The translations under genes and the position numbers were made by a program. From a bacterium (GTDB lineage: Bacteria; Bacillota; Bacilli; Lactobacillales; Streptococcaceae): a stretch of DNA of 64,000 nucleotides. Positions 53,964 through 63,511 of the stretch are shown piece after piece; position 1 is the first letter of the stretch, and every line of letters begins with the position of its first letter. Below the pieces are notes generated by a model. The model ran no database searches. It saw nothing but the letters and a program-made list of their open reading frames with translations, and was not told the DNA's origin. The stretch is from positions 1-64,000 of the forward strand of contig CAJNCP010000006.1 in the NCBI GenBank assembly GCA_905221295.1. Reading direction: 5' to 3'.

Positions 53964-54582
53964 CGACATCTCCTTTAAAGACATAGGAACCTGCTACAAA
54001 AACGGTCGCTCCAGCTTCTTTGGCTTGAGCAATAGTCTGGTCATCAATCCCACCATCGACTTCAATTTCAAAGTTCAAGCCTTTTTCCTGACGAAGGGCA
54101 ACCAACTCGCGAATCTTATCCATGGTTTCAGGTAGGAAAGTTTGCCCACCAAAGCCAGGATTAACTGTCATGACCAAGACTTGGTCAACTAGATGAAGGA
54201 CGTGCTTAACGGCTTCAACGGGCGTGCCAGGATTGATAACGACCGAAGGTTTGACCCCTAGAGAACGAATCTTTTGGAGGGCGCCATGGATATGAGGCGT
54301 TGCTTCTACATGGATACTGATGATATCCGCTCCTGCACGCACAAAATCTTCTAGATGATGCTCAGGATTAGCTACCATCAAATGGCAGTCAAAGACCATC
54401 TTGCTATGAGGGCGAAGAGCTTCGACCACACCTGCACCAAAACTGATTTGCGGTACAAAATGACCATCCATGATATCGATATGGGCATATTCTGCACCAG
54501 TTGCTTCTAGGCGTTTGATTTCACGTTCAAAGTTGGCATAATCTGCTGCCAGAATTGACGGAGCAATCTTGTATTGAGACAT
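53926..54582 (-). CDS. rpe: Ribulose-phosphate 3-epimerase
   Basis: 218 residues from ATG 54582 (MSQYKIAPSILAADYAN) behind GGAG. TIM-barrel with HIDIMDGHFVPQISFG, FDCHLMVANPE, VNPGFGGQTF and EVDGGIDDQTI; the metal-binding His and Asp residues are present. Acts in the pentose phosphate pathway, interconverting ribulose 5-phosphate and xylulose 5-phosphate. Ten nt after rsgA. Confidence 0.96.
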   Translation of the reverse strand: MSQYKIAPSILAADYANFEREIKRLEATGAEYAHIDIMDGHFVPQISFGAGVVEALRPHSKMVFDCHLMVANPEHHLEDFVRAGADIISIHVEATPHIHGALQKIRSLGVKPSVVINPGTPVEAVKHVLHLVDQVLVMTVNPGFGGQTFLPETMDKIRELVALRQEKGLNFEIEVDGGIDDQTIAQAKEAGATVFVAGSYVFKGDVDERVQTLRKQLD

Positions 54583-54592
54583 AGGTTTCTCC

Positions 54593-55471
54593 TTATTTTG
54601 GAATTTTTTTGCTGACTTTTTTATAAGTCTCTCTGCGATTTTCAATCTCACTGAGGAATTGCAGGTAGTTGTCAAAACGGAAGGTCGCAATAGCGCCTTC
54701 TTCTACAGCCGGCTTAACCGCACAGGACGGCTCATGGGTATGGGTACAAGTACGGAACTTGCAGTCTCGACTGACACTAGCAATCTCTGGAAAGGCCTGA
54801 TTGAGGTCTTCAGCCGTTGACACTTCATAATCCAGCGATGAAAATCCTGGTGTGTCCGCGATTTTACCCCCATTGAGGTTGTAAAAACTAACAGCTCGAG
54901 TGGTATGACGACCGCGACCTAGACTATCTGAAATTTCTCCTGTCTCGAGATTGAGGTCTGGTGCGATTTTATTGAGAAGGGTTGACTTCCCAACACCTGT
55001 CTGCCCCATAAAGACTGTCACTTTGCCTGTCAACAGAGGCAAGAGCTCTTCCTTACTAGTCACAAAGTCGTAACCAATAGCACCATAGGTTTGTTGGTAA
55101 AAACTTAATTCTTCCCTATCTTCTAGCAAATCCATTTTGGAAATATAGACGATAGGGTGAATACCCTTGTGCTCCAAAAGAACCAAGAAGCGATCCAATA
55201 AGTTGCTATTAAAGTCAGGCTCTTTGACCGACATGATAACCACAGCTTGGTCAATATTGACAATCGGTGGGCGAACCAGACTATTTTTTCGTTCGTGAAT
55301 CTTGAGAATGTAACCTTCTGAATTTTCCTCCGCAGAAAAATCTACCCAGTCCCCAACATAGGGTGTATGGCCTTTTTTGCGGAAATTTCCACGCGCACGT
55401 GTCTGATAGACTTGACCATCACTCTCTACATAGTAGAATCCCGCCAAAGCTTTAATGATTTGTCCCTGCAT
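54593..55471 (-). CDS. rsgA: Ribosome small-subunit GTPase RsgA
   Basis: 292 residues from ATG 55471, eight nt after AAGGA. An N-terminal OB-fold precedes a circularly permuted GTPase in which SKMD (G4) comes before GQTGVGKST (G1) and DTPGF (G3). The zinc knuckle [14 protein letters not shown] closes it. RsgA checks late 30S maturation. One nt separates it from rsmA. Confidence 0.96.
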   Translation of the reverse strand: MQGQIIKALAGFYYVESDGQVYQTRARGNFRKKGHTPYVGDWVDFSAEENSEGYILKIHERKNSLVRPPIVNIDQAVVIMSVKEPDFNSNLLDRFLVLLEHKGIHPIVYISKMDLLEDREELSFYQQTYGAIGYDFVTSKEELLPLLTGKVTVFMGQTGVGKSTLLNKIAPDLNLETGEISDSLGRGRHTTRAVSFYNLNGGKIADTPGFSSLDYEVSTAEDLNQAFPEIASVSRDCKFRTCTHTHEPSCAVKPAVEEGAIATFRFDNYLQFLSEIENRRETYKKVSKKIPK

Positions 55472-55472
55472 C

Positions 55473-56345
55473 TTAGAGTCCTTGTCCTTTAAGTGCATCT
55501 GCTAGACTGGCAAATTCTTCTAAGCTGAGAGCTTCACCACGAACACTCGGTGACAAACCTGCTTGGTCCAAGGCCTTGGTCAGCTTATCCTTGACTTCAT
55601 CAGTTTTCCCAAAGTAGCCTGTCAAGTTGTTCCATAAGGTCTTGCGACGATGAGTGAAGCTAGCCTTGGAAACCTTAAAGAAGAAGTTCTCATCTTTCAC
55701 TGCTACAGCTGGATTTGGACGACGCACCATTTTCAAGATGGCTGAGTCCACATTTGGCGCTGGCACAAAGACCGTACGAGGCACGATAAAGGCAACCTTG
55801 GCTGTCATGTAATACTGAACCGCAATCGACAAGCTACCGTAAGCCTTGGTGTTAGGTTGGGCTGAGATACGATCCGCCACTTCTTTTTGCATCATGACCA
55901 CAAATTCACTAAAAGGAATGCCACTCTCGATCAAATGCATGAGAATAGGCGTTGTGATATAGTAAGGCAAGTTGGCAACTACCTTGATTGGCAGGTCAGG
56001 ATTTTTGAAATTCTGGATATATTGCGCCAAATCGACCTTGAGAATGTCCTCGTTGACTACGGTCACATTATCAAAATCACGCAAGGTATCAGCTAGGATT
56101 GGCACCAAACGGTGGTCGATCTCAAATGCCATGACTTGAGCTGCACGCTCAGCCAAAAATTCTGTCAAGGCACCTATCCCTGGCCCGATTTCGATGACAT
56201 TAACCTGATCATCAATTTCAGCTGTATCCACGATTTTTTGAAGGATATTGGTATCCGTCAGGAAATTTTGCCCGAAGGACTTTTTAAAGGTAAAACCGTG
56301 ACGCTCCAGCACTGCCTTGGTCACGCTATAATCTGCAATTCTCAT
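55473..56345 (-). CDS. rsmA: 16S rRNA (adenine1518/1519-N6)-dimethyltransferase
   Basis: 290 residues. [10 protein letters not shown], the SAM-binding [13 protein letters not shown] and the catalytic [10 protein letters not shown] are intact. It dimethylates two adenines in the 3' helix of 16S rRNA; loss gives kasugamycin resistance. Start ATG 56345. The first 20 bp around its start are repeated at 57259-57278, upstream of the neighbouring unknown gene. Confidence 0.96.
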   Translation of the reverse strand: MRIADYSVTKAVLERHGFTFKKSFGQNFLTDTNILQKIVDTAEIDDQVNVIEIGPGIGALTEFLAERAAQVMAFEIDHRLVPILADTLRDFDNVTVVNEDILKVDLAQYIQNFKNPDLPIKVVANLPYYITTPILMHLIESGIPFSEFVVMMQKEVADRISAQPNTKAYGSLSIAVQYYMTAKVAFIVPRTVFVPAPNVDSAILKMVRRPNPAVAVKDENFFFKVSKASFTHRRKTLWNNLTGYFGKTDEVKDKLTKALDQAGLSPSVRGEALSLEEFASLADALKGQGL

Positions 56346-56350
56346 TTATT
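56331..56350. repeat. 20-bp direct repeat at the rsmA start (copy 1)
   Basis: ATCTGCAATTCTCATTTATT, identical to 57259-57278. It covers the first codons of rsmA and bounds the segment with the two unknown genes. Confidence 0.85.
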
Positions 56351-56364
56351 CTCTTTTCTATTTA

Positions 56365-57078
56365 TTAGCTAAAAATAATATATAAAACCCACATAATTAC
56401 TAGTGCCAACAAAATCCAAAACACTAAAAGAACACGAGACTTGTTCCCTTTTGAATCAGCTCCAGTCGTATCTAGCACTTTCTTATCTTCTTGGGGGTTC
56501 ATTTTCTTCAGTTCATCCTGATAGGCAACCGAATCTACAATATTGTCTTCTGGCAATAATTCTGAAGCATAATAATCAGGAAAGCCCATAGCAAGACCAA
56601 TTAAGTTCTTTTCTGTCACAGAAAAATCTAAATCTTTGGGTTGATTTTCCCGAATAGCTCGTATATTTTTTAACAGTTTATCAGAAACAACAGACACTTG
56701 GTCCATAAAAACAACATCTAAAAGATCAAATCCGAGCACATCACCGTCTTTGACATTTGCAAGAATATAGCGGACAAAGTCATCATATAGCTGCACGGAT
56801 TGCGGGGCATTCTCTTCTAAAAAAGATTGGTTTTTGAGGGCATTCTGCTGGAATTTTTCAATAGAAAGCAAGATATCTACATTCTGCTCTTGGTAAAACT
56901 TTTCTGCTTCCTCTTCATCTTCTTCCAGTTTTTCTGCTGTTTTCCAGAGAGCAATCGGAGCTTTTAAATCTTCTTCATCCCAAAACAATTGCCAAAAATA
57001 GGGTATTGTGTAAATTCCCGCTGTTAGAATACGGGCTTCATCTCCGTTTTTTAAGTAAATATAACTTCTATTTGCCAT
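56365..57078 (-). CDS. Unrecognised acidic protein with C-terminal membrane anchor
   Basis: 237 residues from ATG 57078 (MANRSYIYLKNGDEARILTA), seven nt after AAAGG. The body is acidic and soluble, with a Glu-rich stretch LEEDEEEAEKFYQEQ near 50 and a QPKDLDFSVTEK segment near 155. One membrane segment (about 215-235) ends the chain, so most of the protein would face the cytoplasm. I recognise no family. It lies in an insertion between rsmA and rnmV bounded by a 20-bp direct repeat. Confidence 0.75.
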   Translation of the reverse strand: MANRSYIYLKNGDEARILTAGIYTIPYFWQLFWDEEDLKAPIALWKTAEKLEEDEEEAEKFYQEQNVDILLSIEKFQQNALKNQSFLEENAPQSVQLYDDFVRYILANVKDGDVLGFDLLDVVFMDQVSVVSDKLLKNIRAIRENQPKDLDFSVTEKNLIGLAMGFPDYYASELLPEDNIVDSVAYQDELKKMNPQEDKKVLDTTGADSKGNKSRVLLVFWILLALVIMWVLYIIFS

Positions 57079-57258
57079 ATCATTTCCTTTCACAATCTTT
57101 GAAAAAGGTTAGTGGTTCAAGTAGGATGTAGATAAAACTATATAGTTTCCAATTTTTCATGCCCAATCGAAAACCTAGACTTCATTAAAAAAGATGTTTC
57201 ATAAAAGCACAAAGGGACGATAACAATACATGACCAGTTCAACCTCGGTCAGGACATC

Positions 57259-57278
57259 ATCTGCAATTCTCATTTATT
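57259..57278. repeat. 20-bp direct repeat (copy 2) carrying a relic of the rsmA start
   Basis: Identical to 56331-56350. On the minus strand it reads MRIAD, like the start of rsmA, and then continues into unrelated sequence. The 57079-57258 stretch shows no other gene. Confidence 0.85.
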
Positions 57279-57604
57279 ATCTTTACTAATGTAGTATGCT
57301 TCCGGGGTATAATGATAGAGCAAAACAAATAAGGGTGTCTCCGTAATTCCTTCCAACATCTCTTTTAATACTCCATCTGGATTGATAATCTCTCCTGTTT
57401 TAGTGAAATAAACACCTTGTTCACCATTCCGATTACGGAGTTCCCAGGCCACATTATTTCCTTGAACAGACGGCAAATAACCTTTCTTTTCTAGAAAACA
57501 AAAAAATCTTTCACCGTCATATCTTCAGGAATCTCAAATTCTGTCTCATGGGGCAATACATCGTCCCCCATACAGACAGAATCTCTATCAACTCGGATTT
57601 TCAT
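57270..57604 (-). pseudogene. Unrecognised small gene with a homopolymer frameshift
   Basis: From ATG 57604 the frame reads MKIRVDRDSVCMGDDVLPHE to MTVKDFF and then meets a stop. Reading continues in another frame as FLEKKGYLPSVQGNNVAWEL to YYISKDNK. The switch is at a run of seven A (plus strand) at 57500-57506; an eighth would restore a protein of about 111 residues. The total length of 335 nt is one short of a codon multiple. Family unknown. Either a true pseudogene, a slippage-controlled gene or a base-calling error. Confidence 0.7.
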
Positions 57605-57697
57605 TTCGCTCTGTCCTTATAAGTTTCTATTTGAACGCTATCAAAATAAATCTAAGTACCTCTATTGTAACACATTCCCTTTGTATTTTTGGGTTAT

Positions 57698-58264
57698 CTA
57701 GCTATTATCATAACTTTCCATTGTCTCTTCCACTTCTGCCAAGGTTACTCCAAACAACTCCAACCGCTTGAGCAGCTGTTTTCCATTGGAATAGCCGATG
57801 CGGAGCTGTTCACCTAGATACTCTCTGCGCCTACGACTGTCTGCTCCCGCCAAGAAACCTAGGCGAATCAAGTCACCACGACTGATGTCAAACTCGTTCT
57901 CGTTTTCAAATTGCTCTGTCACCTGAGCCAGCGCTGTTTTTAGATCTTCATAGCTGGCGTGTTCGATTCCCAGAGAACGTCCCTTGGACTTAGATTTGGG
58001 AACAGCCTCATCTCGCTTGAGAAAGGCATGCTGCACAGTTGGAATGGCCGTCATAATCATGCGACGAATGCGCTCCCCATTAAAATCTGGATCTGTAAAG
58101 ACAATGACTCCATGCAATTCATGCAGGCGCTGAATGCGTTCTATATCCTGGTCATTTATTGCGGAACCTCGTGTCTCATAGGTTTCCACGTCAAAGTAAC
58201 GTTTGAGATTAGCCGTATCATCGCGACCTTCAACCACGATGACTTGGGAAATTTTTTCTTTCAT
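57698..58264 (-). CDS. rnmV: Ribonuclease M5
   Basis: 188 residues from ATG 58264; a GTG one codon before is possible. The Toprim motifs VVEGRDD and FTDPDFNGERIRR are clear and the C-terminal DUF4093-like part follows. It matures 5S rRNA with ribosomal protein L18. The start overlaps the tatD stop by one base. In related genomes rsmA follows directly; here an insertion separates them. Confidence 0.95.
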   Translation of the reverse strand: MKEKISQVIVVEGRDDTANLKRYFDVETYETRGSAINDQDIERIQRLHELHGVIVFTDPDFNGERIRRMIMTAIPTVQHAFLKRDEAVPKSKSKGRSLGIEHASYEDLKTALAQVTEQFENENEFDISRGDLIRLGFLAGADSRRRREYLGEQLRIGYSNGKQLLKRLELFGVTLAEVEETMESYDNS

Positions 58265-59037
58265 CACTTGCTGTCCAATCCAAAGATACGCTCTGCATTT
58301 GCAGTCGTTGCTGCCGCCAGCTCTTCTGTCGTCATCCCACGCAAGTCGGCGATAAAGTCCACCACATAGCGTGTGTAGGCTGTTTTGTTTTCACGGCCAC
58401 GTTTAGGAACAGGAGCCAGATAGGGCGCATCCGTTTCTACCAAAATCTTGTCTAACGGAAGTTCTCTAGCAGCCTCTTGGATATCCGTCGCTTTCTTAAA
58501 GGTCACCACACCTGAAAAAGAAATAGTCATGCCAAGCTCGACAAACTTCTCAGCCCACTCCAAAGAACCTGAAAATGAATGCATAATCCCACCACGAGGA
58601 CCAACGCCCTCACTCTTGATAATCTCATAAGTATCTTCTAGCGCATCACGGGTATGGACCACAAAAGGCAAATTCAAATCCTTAGACAACTGAATCTGAC
58701 GGCGAAAAACCTGCTCCTGCACTTCCTTAGGTGCTGTCATCCAATGGTAGTCCAGACCAATCTCCCCCAAGGCAACAACCTTGGGATGTTTTAGTTTTTC
58801 AAGCAAGTAAGCTTCGACCTCATCTGTGTAAGTGCCTGCTTCCGTCGGATGCCAGCCAATAGTTGCGTAGAGTTGCTCATACTCATCTGTCAATTCTAGG
58901 GCTCGCTCAATGGTCGGTGTATCAAAACCAACAATATTCATCTGTGTCACACCCATCTCAGCAGCCAAGGCGATTTCTTCTGCCTCACGTCCTGCAAATT
59001 CTTCTACATTTAAATGTGTGTGCGTATCAAAAATCAT
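58264..59037 (-). CDS. TatD-family metal-dependent hydrolase
   Basis: 257 residues from ATG 59037 (MIFDTHTHLNVEEFAG). Metal-binding DTHTHLN, GEIGLDYHW, VVHTRDA, MHSFSG and VETDAPYL are all present, so this is a complete TatD DNase-type amidohydrolase. Members act as 3'-5' exonucleases on DNA or RNA. It is the first gene of tatD-rnmV and has an extended TATAAT at 59065-59070. Confidence 0.94.
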   Translation of the reverse strand: MIFDTHTHLNVEEFAGREAEEIALAAEMGVTQMNIVGFDTPTIERALELTDEYEQLYATIGWHPTEAGTYTDEVEAYLLEKLKHPKVVALGEIGLDYHWMTAPKEVQEQVFRRQIQLSKDLNLPFVVHTRDALEDTYEIIKSEGVGPRGGIMHSFSGSLEWAEKFVELGMTISFSGVVTFKKATDIQEAARELPLDKILVETDAPYLAPVPKRGRENKTAYTRYVVDFIADLRGMTTEELAAATTANAERIFGLDSK

Positions 59038-59064
59038 CTCTTCTAACCTCATTTTCTTCCATCT

Positions 59065-59073
59065 ATTATACCA
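59065..59073 (-). promoter_or_regulatory. Extended -10 promoter of tatD-rnmV
   Basis: TGGTATAAT on the minus strand, 28 nt before the tatD start codon; no convincing -35 is visible. Confidence 0.5.
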
Positions 59074-59124
59074 AAAATAGCATCCCTCGGCTTGTAAAAA
59101 TATTCTAATACCGATCATTCTCCC

Positions 59125-59153
59125 TTGACTGCCTTTTTTCAAAGCAGTATAAT
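59125..59153 (+). promoter_or_regulatory. Promoter of the KimA-like gene
   Basis: TTGACT and TATAAT with a 17-bp spacer, 35 nt before the start codon. A weaker CodY-like box (three mismatches) lies at 59166-59180. Confidence 0.75.
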
Positions 59154-59188
59154 AACACTTATTGAAATTTTCAGCAAAGGAAAAGAAA

Positions 59189-61033
59189 ATGTTTAGAAAA
59201 TTAAAATATACCTTTATCGGTCGACCACTCAAGTCTCTCACAGACGGCGAAGGGGGATTGTTGGGAAAAATGCAGGCACTTGCAATGTTATCCAGTGATG
59301 CCCTGTCTTCTATTGCCTATGGACCTGAACAAGTCATTCTCGTTTTAGTCAGTCTCTCTCCTCTCGCTATTTGGTGGAGCCTCCCTATCGGTATTTTTGT
59401 CCTCTTACTCCTCGCTAGTTTGACCATTTCCTATCGTCAAATTATCCACGCCTATCCTCAAGGTGGTGGGGCTTATATGGTCACTCGGGAAAATCTCTCC
59501 CCTGAACTAGGCTTGATTGCAGGCGGTAGCCTCCTTGTTGACTATATGCTGACAGTAGCCGTATCCGTTGCGTCTGGAGCTGATGCTATTACAGCAGCCA
59601 TCCTTGCCCTCCATCCCTACAATCTTCATATCTCTATTTTCCTAGTCTGCCTGCTCATGCTCTTAAATTTAAGAGGATTGAAAGAATCTGCCAGCTCTCT
59701 GATGATTCCCGTCTACCTCTTTATCTTCAGTACCGTCTTTCTCTTGCTTTATGGGTTCTTTCAACTATTTACAGGTTCCCTAAACTATCAGGCAACTTCA
59801 ACCATTGGACAAACCGTTCCAAGCCTTTCCATCGTTCTCCTATTGAGAGCCTTTACCAGTGGCTCTGCCTCTCTGACAGGGGTTGAAGCTATTTCAAATG
59901 CGGTACCATTTTTCAAAACTCCGAAAGAAAAGAATGCTGCTCAGACCTTGACCATCATGTCGCTCATTTTAGGTTTTCTTTTTGCGGGCATTACCTTCCT
60001 AAACTACTGGATGGGCATCACACCTCAACACGGAGAAACCATCCTCTCACAAATGGCAAAGGGCATTCTTGGGAATTCATTCTTTGGTCATGCTAGCTAC
60101 TATCTCTTCCAGTTCTCAACAGCCTTGATTCTAGCTGTAGCTGCAAATACTGGCTTTTCAGCCTTCCCTATGCTAGCTTACAATATGGCTAAAAACAAAT
60201 ATATGCCCCATCTCTTTATGGAAAAAGGAGACCGCCTAGGCTACTCCAATGGAATTTTAACTCTTGCTTTTGGAGCTATGATCCTTCTTCTCATTTTTAA
60301 TGGTAATACCGAACGTTTGATTCCTCTTTATACTATCGGGGTCTTCGTTCCCTTTGCCCTTTCTCAGACTGGGATGATTCGCCATTGGAAAAAGGAAAAA
60401 GGAGCAAACTTCTTAAAATCTGCCTTCGCTAATATCCTTGGGGCCATCATTTGTTATGCCATTGTCCTCATTTTACTCCTCTTCAGACTGGGTGATATCT
60501 GGCCATTCTTCCCAATTATCCTAGTCTTAACCTTCCTCTTTTTGTCCATTCACAACCATTACCAAAAAGTGGCAAAACAACTACGACTCTACGAAGGAAT
60601 TGAAAAGCGCACTTATGACGGCAACCTTGTCCTTGTCCTAGTAGGAAATGTTACCAGAGTCAGTGTCGGAGCCATTAACTACGCTCAAAGTATCGGTGAT
60701 GAAGTGTTAGCCATGCACATTTCTACTAAAGAAACGGCAGAAAAAGACCAAGAAATTCTTCAGGAATTTGCCGACTACTTCCCAAATATCACTCTGAAGA
60801 ATATCAATACCAGTTACCGCGACATCATCACCCCTAGTGTTAAGTATGTCAAACGAATCGCCCAAGAAGCTAAGCAAAAAAACTACACCGTTACAGTCCT
60901 TGTCCCACAGTTTATCCCTAACAAGCCTTGGCAAAATATCCTGCACAATCAGATGAGCCTCAAACTAAAATACGCTCTCAGATGGCATGAAGACGTCGTT
61001 GTCGCCAGCTACTCTTATCACTTAAAAGAATAA
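59189..61033 (+). CDS. kimA: KimA-like potassium importer (APC superfamily)
   Basis: 614 residues from ATG 59189, seven nt after AAGGA; a TTG at 59162 has no box. About twelve membrane segments fill residues 25-460 (YGPEQVILVLV, AYPQGGGAYMVTREN), followed by a cytoplasmic domain of about 150 residues. Size and layout match KimA (YdaO) of Bacillus subtilis, a high-affinity K+/H+ symporter inhibited by c-di-AMP. The alternative is an amino acid permease. No c-di-AMP riboswitch precedes it. Confidence 0.8.
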   Translation: MFRKLKYTFIGRPLKSLTDGEGGLLGKMQALAMLSSDALSSIAYGPEQVILVLVSLSPLAIWWSLPIGIFVLLLLASLTISYRQIIHAYPQGGGAYMVTRENLSPELGLIAGGSLLVDYMLTVAVSVASGADAITAAILALHPYNLHISIFLVCLLMLLNLRGLKESASSLMIPVYLFIFSTVFLLLYGFFQLFTGSLNYQATSTIGQTVPSLSIVLLLRAFTSGSASLTGVEAISNAVPFFKTPKEKNAAQTLTIMSLILGFLFAGITFLNYWMGITPQHGETILSQMAKGILGNSFFGHASYYLFQFSTALILAVAANTGFSAFPMLAYNMAKNKYMPHLFMEKGDRLGYSNGILTLAFGAMILLLIFNGNTERLIPLYTIGVFVPFALSQTGMIRHWKKEKGANFLKSAFANILGAIICYAIVLILLLFRLGDIWPFFPIILVLTFLFLSIHNHYQKVAKQLRLYEGIEKRTYDGNLVLVLVGNVTRVSVGAINYAQSIGDEVLAMHISTKETAEKDQEILQEFADYFPNITLKNINTSYRDIITPSVKYVKRIAQEAKQKNYTVTVLVPQFIPNKPWQNILHNQMSLKLKYALRWHEDVVVASYSYHLKE

Positions 61034-61035
61034 AG

Positions 61036-61079
61036 AAAAGGCCCTACCAGAACCAAAAAGCGTCTGGTGGGGCCTTTTT
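61036..61079 (+). terminator. Terminator of the KimA-like gene
   Basis: AAAAGGCCCTACCAGA / TCTGGTGGGGCCTTTTT: long stem, right after the stop codon. Confidence 0.85.
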
Positions 61080-61124
61080 CTGAATCCAGCCACTATGCTT
61101 AACTAAAAAGCATGACTAGGAATA

Positions 61125-63089
61125 TTATTGAATGTGGTTAGCTAAATCTTCTTGGGCTTTTTTGTTGGACTCAACTTTTTCTTTTTGCCATTTTTCATAA
61201 AGCTCTTGGTACTGTTTCGCAGTCACGGGATCTTTTTGCAACTCAAGGTATTTGTAGTTGTCCGCATCCCCTTTGTGTCCAACAAATGAGAAGGCTCCTG
61301 TGAACGGTACAGTCTTACGGAAGATTGGATTAGCTCCTCCACTTTGAACCGGCAGAAAGAGAGCACTATCTGTTAGCCAAGCTTGAACTTCGGCAAATTT
61401 CTCATAGCGAACCTGAGTGTTTTCAACTTCTTTATCTGCCTCATCCAACAACTTCTTGTAGGTAGAGAGACCGATTTTTTCCTTGACATCATTGTCTTTT
61501 CCTGGAGTCAAGCCAAGATTTTTTAACTGAGAACCAGAGTCTGGATCCAAAAGATCAAGATAGGTTTTCGGATCTGAGTAATCTCCACTCCAACCTGAGA
61601 TATCAATGTCATAGTCCTTTTGTTCGGCTGTGTCAGCAAAGAAGGTTGCATTGTCTTTCTCGTCTGGAGAAAGTTGAATCACATCGATAACAATATTATC
61701 TGATCCAAGTGTCTCCTCAACCGTCTGCTTGAAAGAACTGGCTTGTTGTACGTCCAACTTAGCAGTCTGGTCCACTGGCATGTCTAGATGGATTGGGAAA
61801 GTCACACCTTCTGCTTGCAAACTTTCTTTGGCTTTGGCAAATTCTGCCTTGGCTTTATCAGCATTCAAGAAGGCAGGCTGAGCGTCGTTTAGATTGACAT
61901 TAGCCCACTCTGAACCGTAGTTGACTATCTTTTCACTGACAGCATCTCCGAAGTTTTTCCCACCAATTTGAACAAAGTTGCTTGGTGTGACTATGTTTCG
62001 AAGGATACGGTCAGCTCCATCTTCTCCATTTGTCTGGGCGGCATAGGCATGACGGTCAAAGGCAAAGTTAATCGCCTGACGGAAGTCCTTATTTTGCATA
62101 GCTGCACGGGAATCCGTCTTTTCTTTATCCGTCTGTTTCATGGTTTGATTGTAACTTTGACGGTTGACATTGAAGAGATAGTAGAAAGTCACAGCATTTT
62201 GAGGGGTATAAGTAATTTTATCCTCATTCCCTTTTTTCAACTGGTCAAAGACAGAGCTTGTCGGGAAGATACGGCCATCTGTGTAGTTGCCTTCTAAGAA
62301 TCCTCGAGCCAAACTATCTTGGTCTGAACCATCATAGAAGGAAAGTTTTACCTTCTCAATCTTCACATTGTCCTTATCCCAATAATTAGGGTTCTTTTCA
62401 AACTCAATTAAAGATTTTGATGTGAAAGACTTGAACAAGTATGGCCCATTGGACAGGATGCTAGAAGGCGTTACACTTCCAAAGTCATCTCCCTTGGATT
62501 TCAAAAAGGCTTCATTCACAGGGCTCAAAATCCCCCCGGTTGTCTTCGAATTCCAATAAGACTCCGGCTTGTTCAAGGTGTATTGGAGAGTATAGTCGTC
62601 CACTGCCTTGACTCCAACCGTCTCAAAGTCAGATGTTTTCCCTTCGACATAATCTGCCAAACCTTTGATTGAATCTCGTACCAAGTACAAGTTCTCAGCC
62701 TTTTTATCCGCTGCATACTTAAGACCTGTCACAAAGTCATGTGCTGTAACTTCAGCATACTCTTCTCCTTCAGAGGTATACCACTTAGCTCCTTGGCGGA
62801 TTTTATAGGTATAGGTCAAACCGTCTTTTGATACGGTCCATGACTCCGCCATAGAAGGAACGAGGTTGCCGTACTTATCATTTTCCAACAAACCATCAAT
62901 CAAGTTTGTCGTAATACTAGAGGTCGAGCCACGTGTTGAAGTGATATAGTCTAATGTATCTGGGTTGCTTACAAATACATACGAGTAGGTTTTATCTGCA
63001 GCATTTGACTGCGTTGAGCCACAAGCCGCCATCAAAAAGCTTGCACTCAAAATTCCAGCCCCTAGTAGGAGGGCTTTTGATTTCTTCAT
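61125..63089 (-). CDS. Oligopeptide-binding lipoprotein, AliA/AliB type
   Basis: 654 residues. Lipobox MAAC with Cys23, then an SBP family 5 fold very like AmiA in this window (KDGLTYTYKIRQGAKWYTSEG, NKDFRQAINFAFDR, HLDMPVDQT). No permease or ATPase gene is adjacent, so it probably docks on AmiCDEF as an alternative binding protein, as AliA and AliB do. The sequence seemed nearer to AliB than AliA from memory; I leave the symbol empty. Start ATG 63089 has a GGAG box. Confidence 0.9.
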   Translation of the reverse strand: MKKSKALLLGAGILSASFLMAACGSTQSNAADKTYSYVFVSNPDTLDYITSTRGSTSSITTNLIDGLLENDKYGNLVPSMAESWTVSKDGLTYTYKIRQGAKWYTSEGEEYAEVTAHDFVTGLKYAADKKAENLYLVRDSIKGLADYVEGKTSDFETVGVKAVDDYTLQYTLNKPESYWNSKTTGGILSPVNEAFLKSKGDDFGSVTPSSILSNGPYLFKSFTSKSLIEFEKNPNYWDKDNVKIEKVKLSFYDGSDQDSLARGFLEGNYTDGRIFPTSSVFDQLKKGNEDKITYTPQNAVTFYYLFNVNRQSYNQTMKQTDKEKTDSRAAMQNKDFRQAINFAFDRHAYAAQTNGEDGADRILRNIVTPSNFVQIGGKNFGDAVSEKIVNYGSEWANVNLNDAQPAFLNADKAKAEFAKAKESLQAEGVTFPIHLDMPVDQTAKLDVQQASSFKQTVEETLGSDNIVIDVIQLSPDEKDNATFFADTAEQKDYDIDISGWSGDYSDPKTYLDLLDPDSGSQLKNLGLTPGKDNDVKEKIGLSTYKKLLDEADKEVENTQVRYEKFAEVQAWLTDSALFLPVQSGGANPIFRKTVPFTGAFSFVGHKGDADNYKYLELQKDPVTAKQYQELYEKWQKEKVESNKKAQEDLANHIQ

Positions 63090-63120
63090 AACTGTTCTCC
63101 ATTTTTATAGTATGTGAAAT

Positions 63121-63126
63121 ATTATA
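63121..63126 (-). promoter_or_regulatory. -10 element of the Ali-type gene
   Basis: TATAAT on the minus strand, 31 nt before the start codon; the -35 region is poor. Confidence 0.45.
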
Positions 63127-63184
63127 CACTATTTCAGCAAAAATATAAAGCATTTTCAGACTGATATTATAGGAAAAAAGAAAA

Positions 63185-63210
63185 GCCAGTAGACTCGAGT
63201 TCCTACTGAC
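63185..63210 (-). terminator. Terminator after rpmH
   Basis: GTCAGTAG / CTACTGGC hairpin followed by TTTTCTTTT on the minus strand. Confidence 0.7.
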
Positions 63211-63232
63211 TTCTTTGTTGAATTCGTTTGGA

Positions 63233-63367
63233 TTATGCAGCCAAAACTTTGCGTCCTTTACGACGACGAGCTGCCAATACGCGACGACCGTTTTTAGTTG
63301 ACATACGGTTACGGAATCCGTGTTTACGCGCACGACGAAGTTTACTTGGTTGATAAGTACGTTTCAC
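63233..63367 (-). CDS. rpmH: 50S ribosomal protein L34
   Basis: 44 residues, [20 protein letters not shown] and onward to KVLAA, the complete and highly conserved L34. The start is GTG at 63367, eight nt after GGAGG. It is a basic protein of the large subunit, often near the replication origin, though nothing here shows an origin. Transcribed alone. Confidence 0.96.
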
Positions 63368-63511
63368 GATGAATACCTCCTCATAGATTTTGTATTCGTT
63401 TAGCCGGCTATAAAGTGATCAGTTACTAAACATACTTTACTATTCTATCTGATTCTGCCACTTTTGTCAATAGCTCCAAGCAAATGTTTTCTAGCTTTTC
63501 CTATGAAAGCC

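Noticed and set aside
59100..59188. c-di-AMP (ydaO-type) riboswitch before the KimA-like gene
   Set aside because: Only about 30 nt separate promoter and start codon, which leaves no room for the element.
63155..63172. CodY-like box upstream of the Ali-type lipoprotein gene
   Set aside because: CATTTTCAGACTGAT has five mismatches to the consensus, too weak to report as a site.
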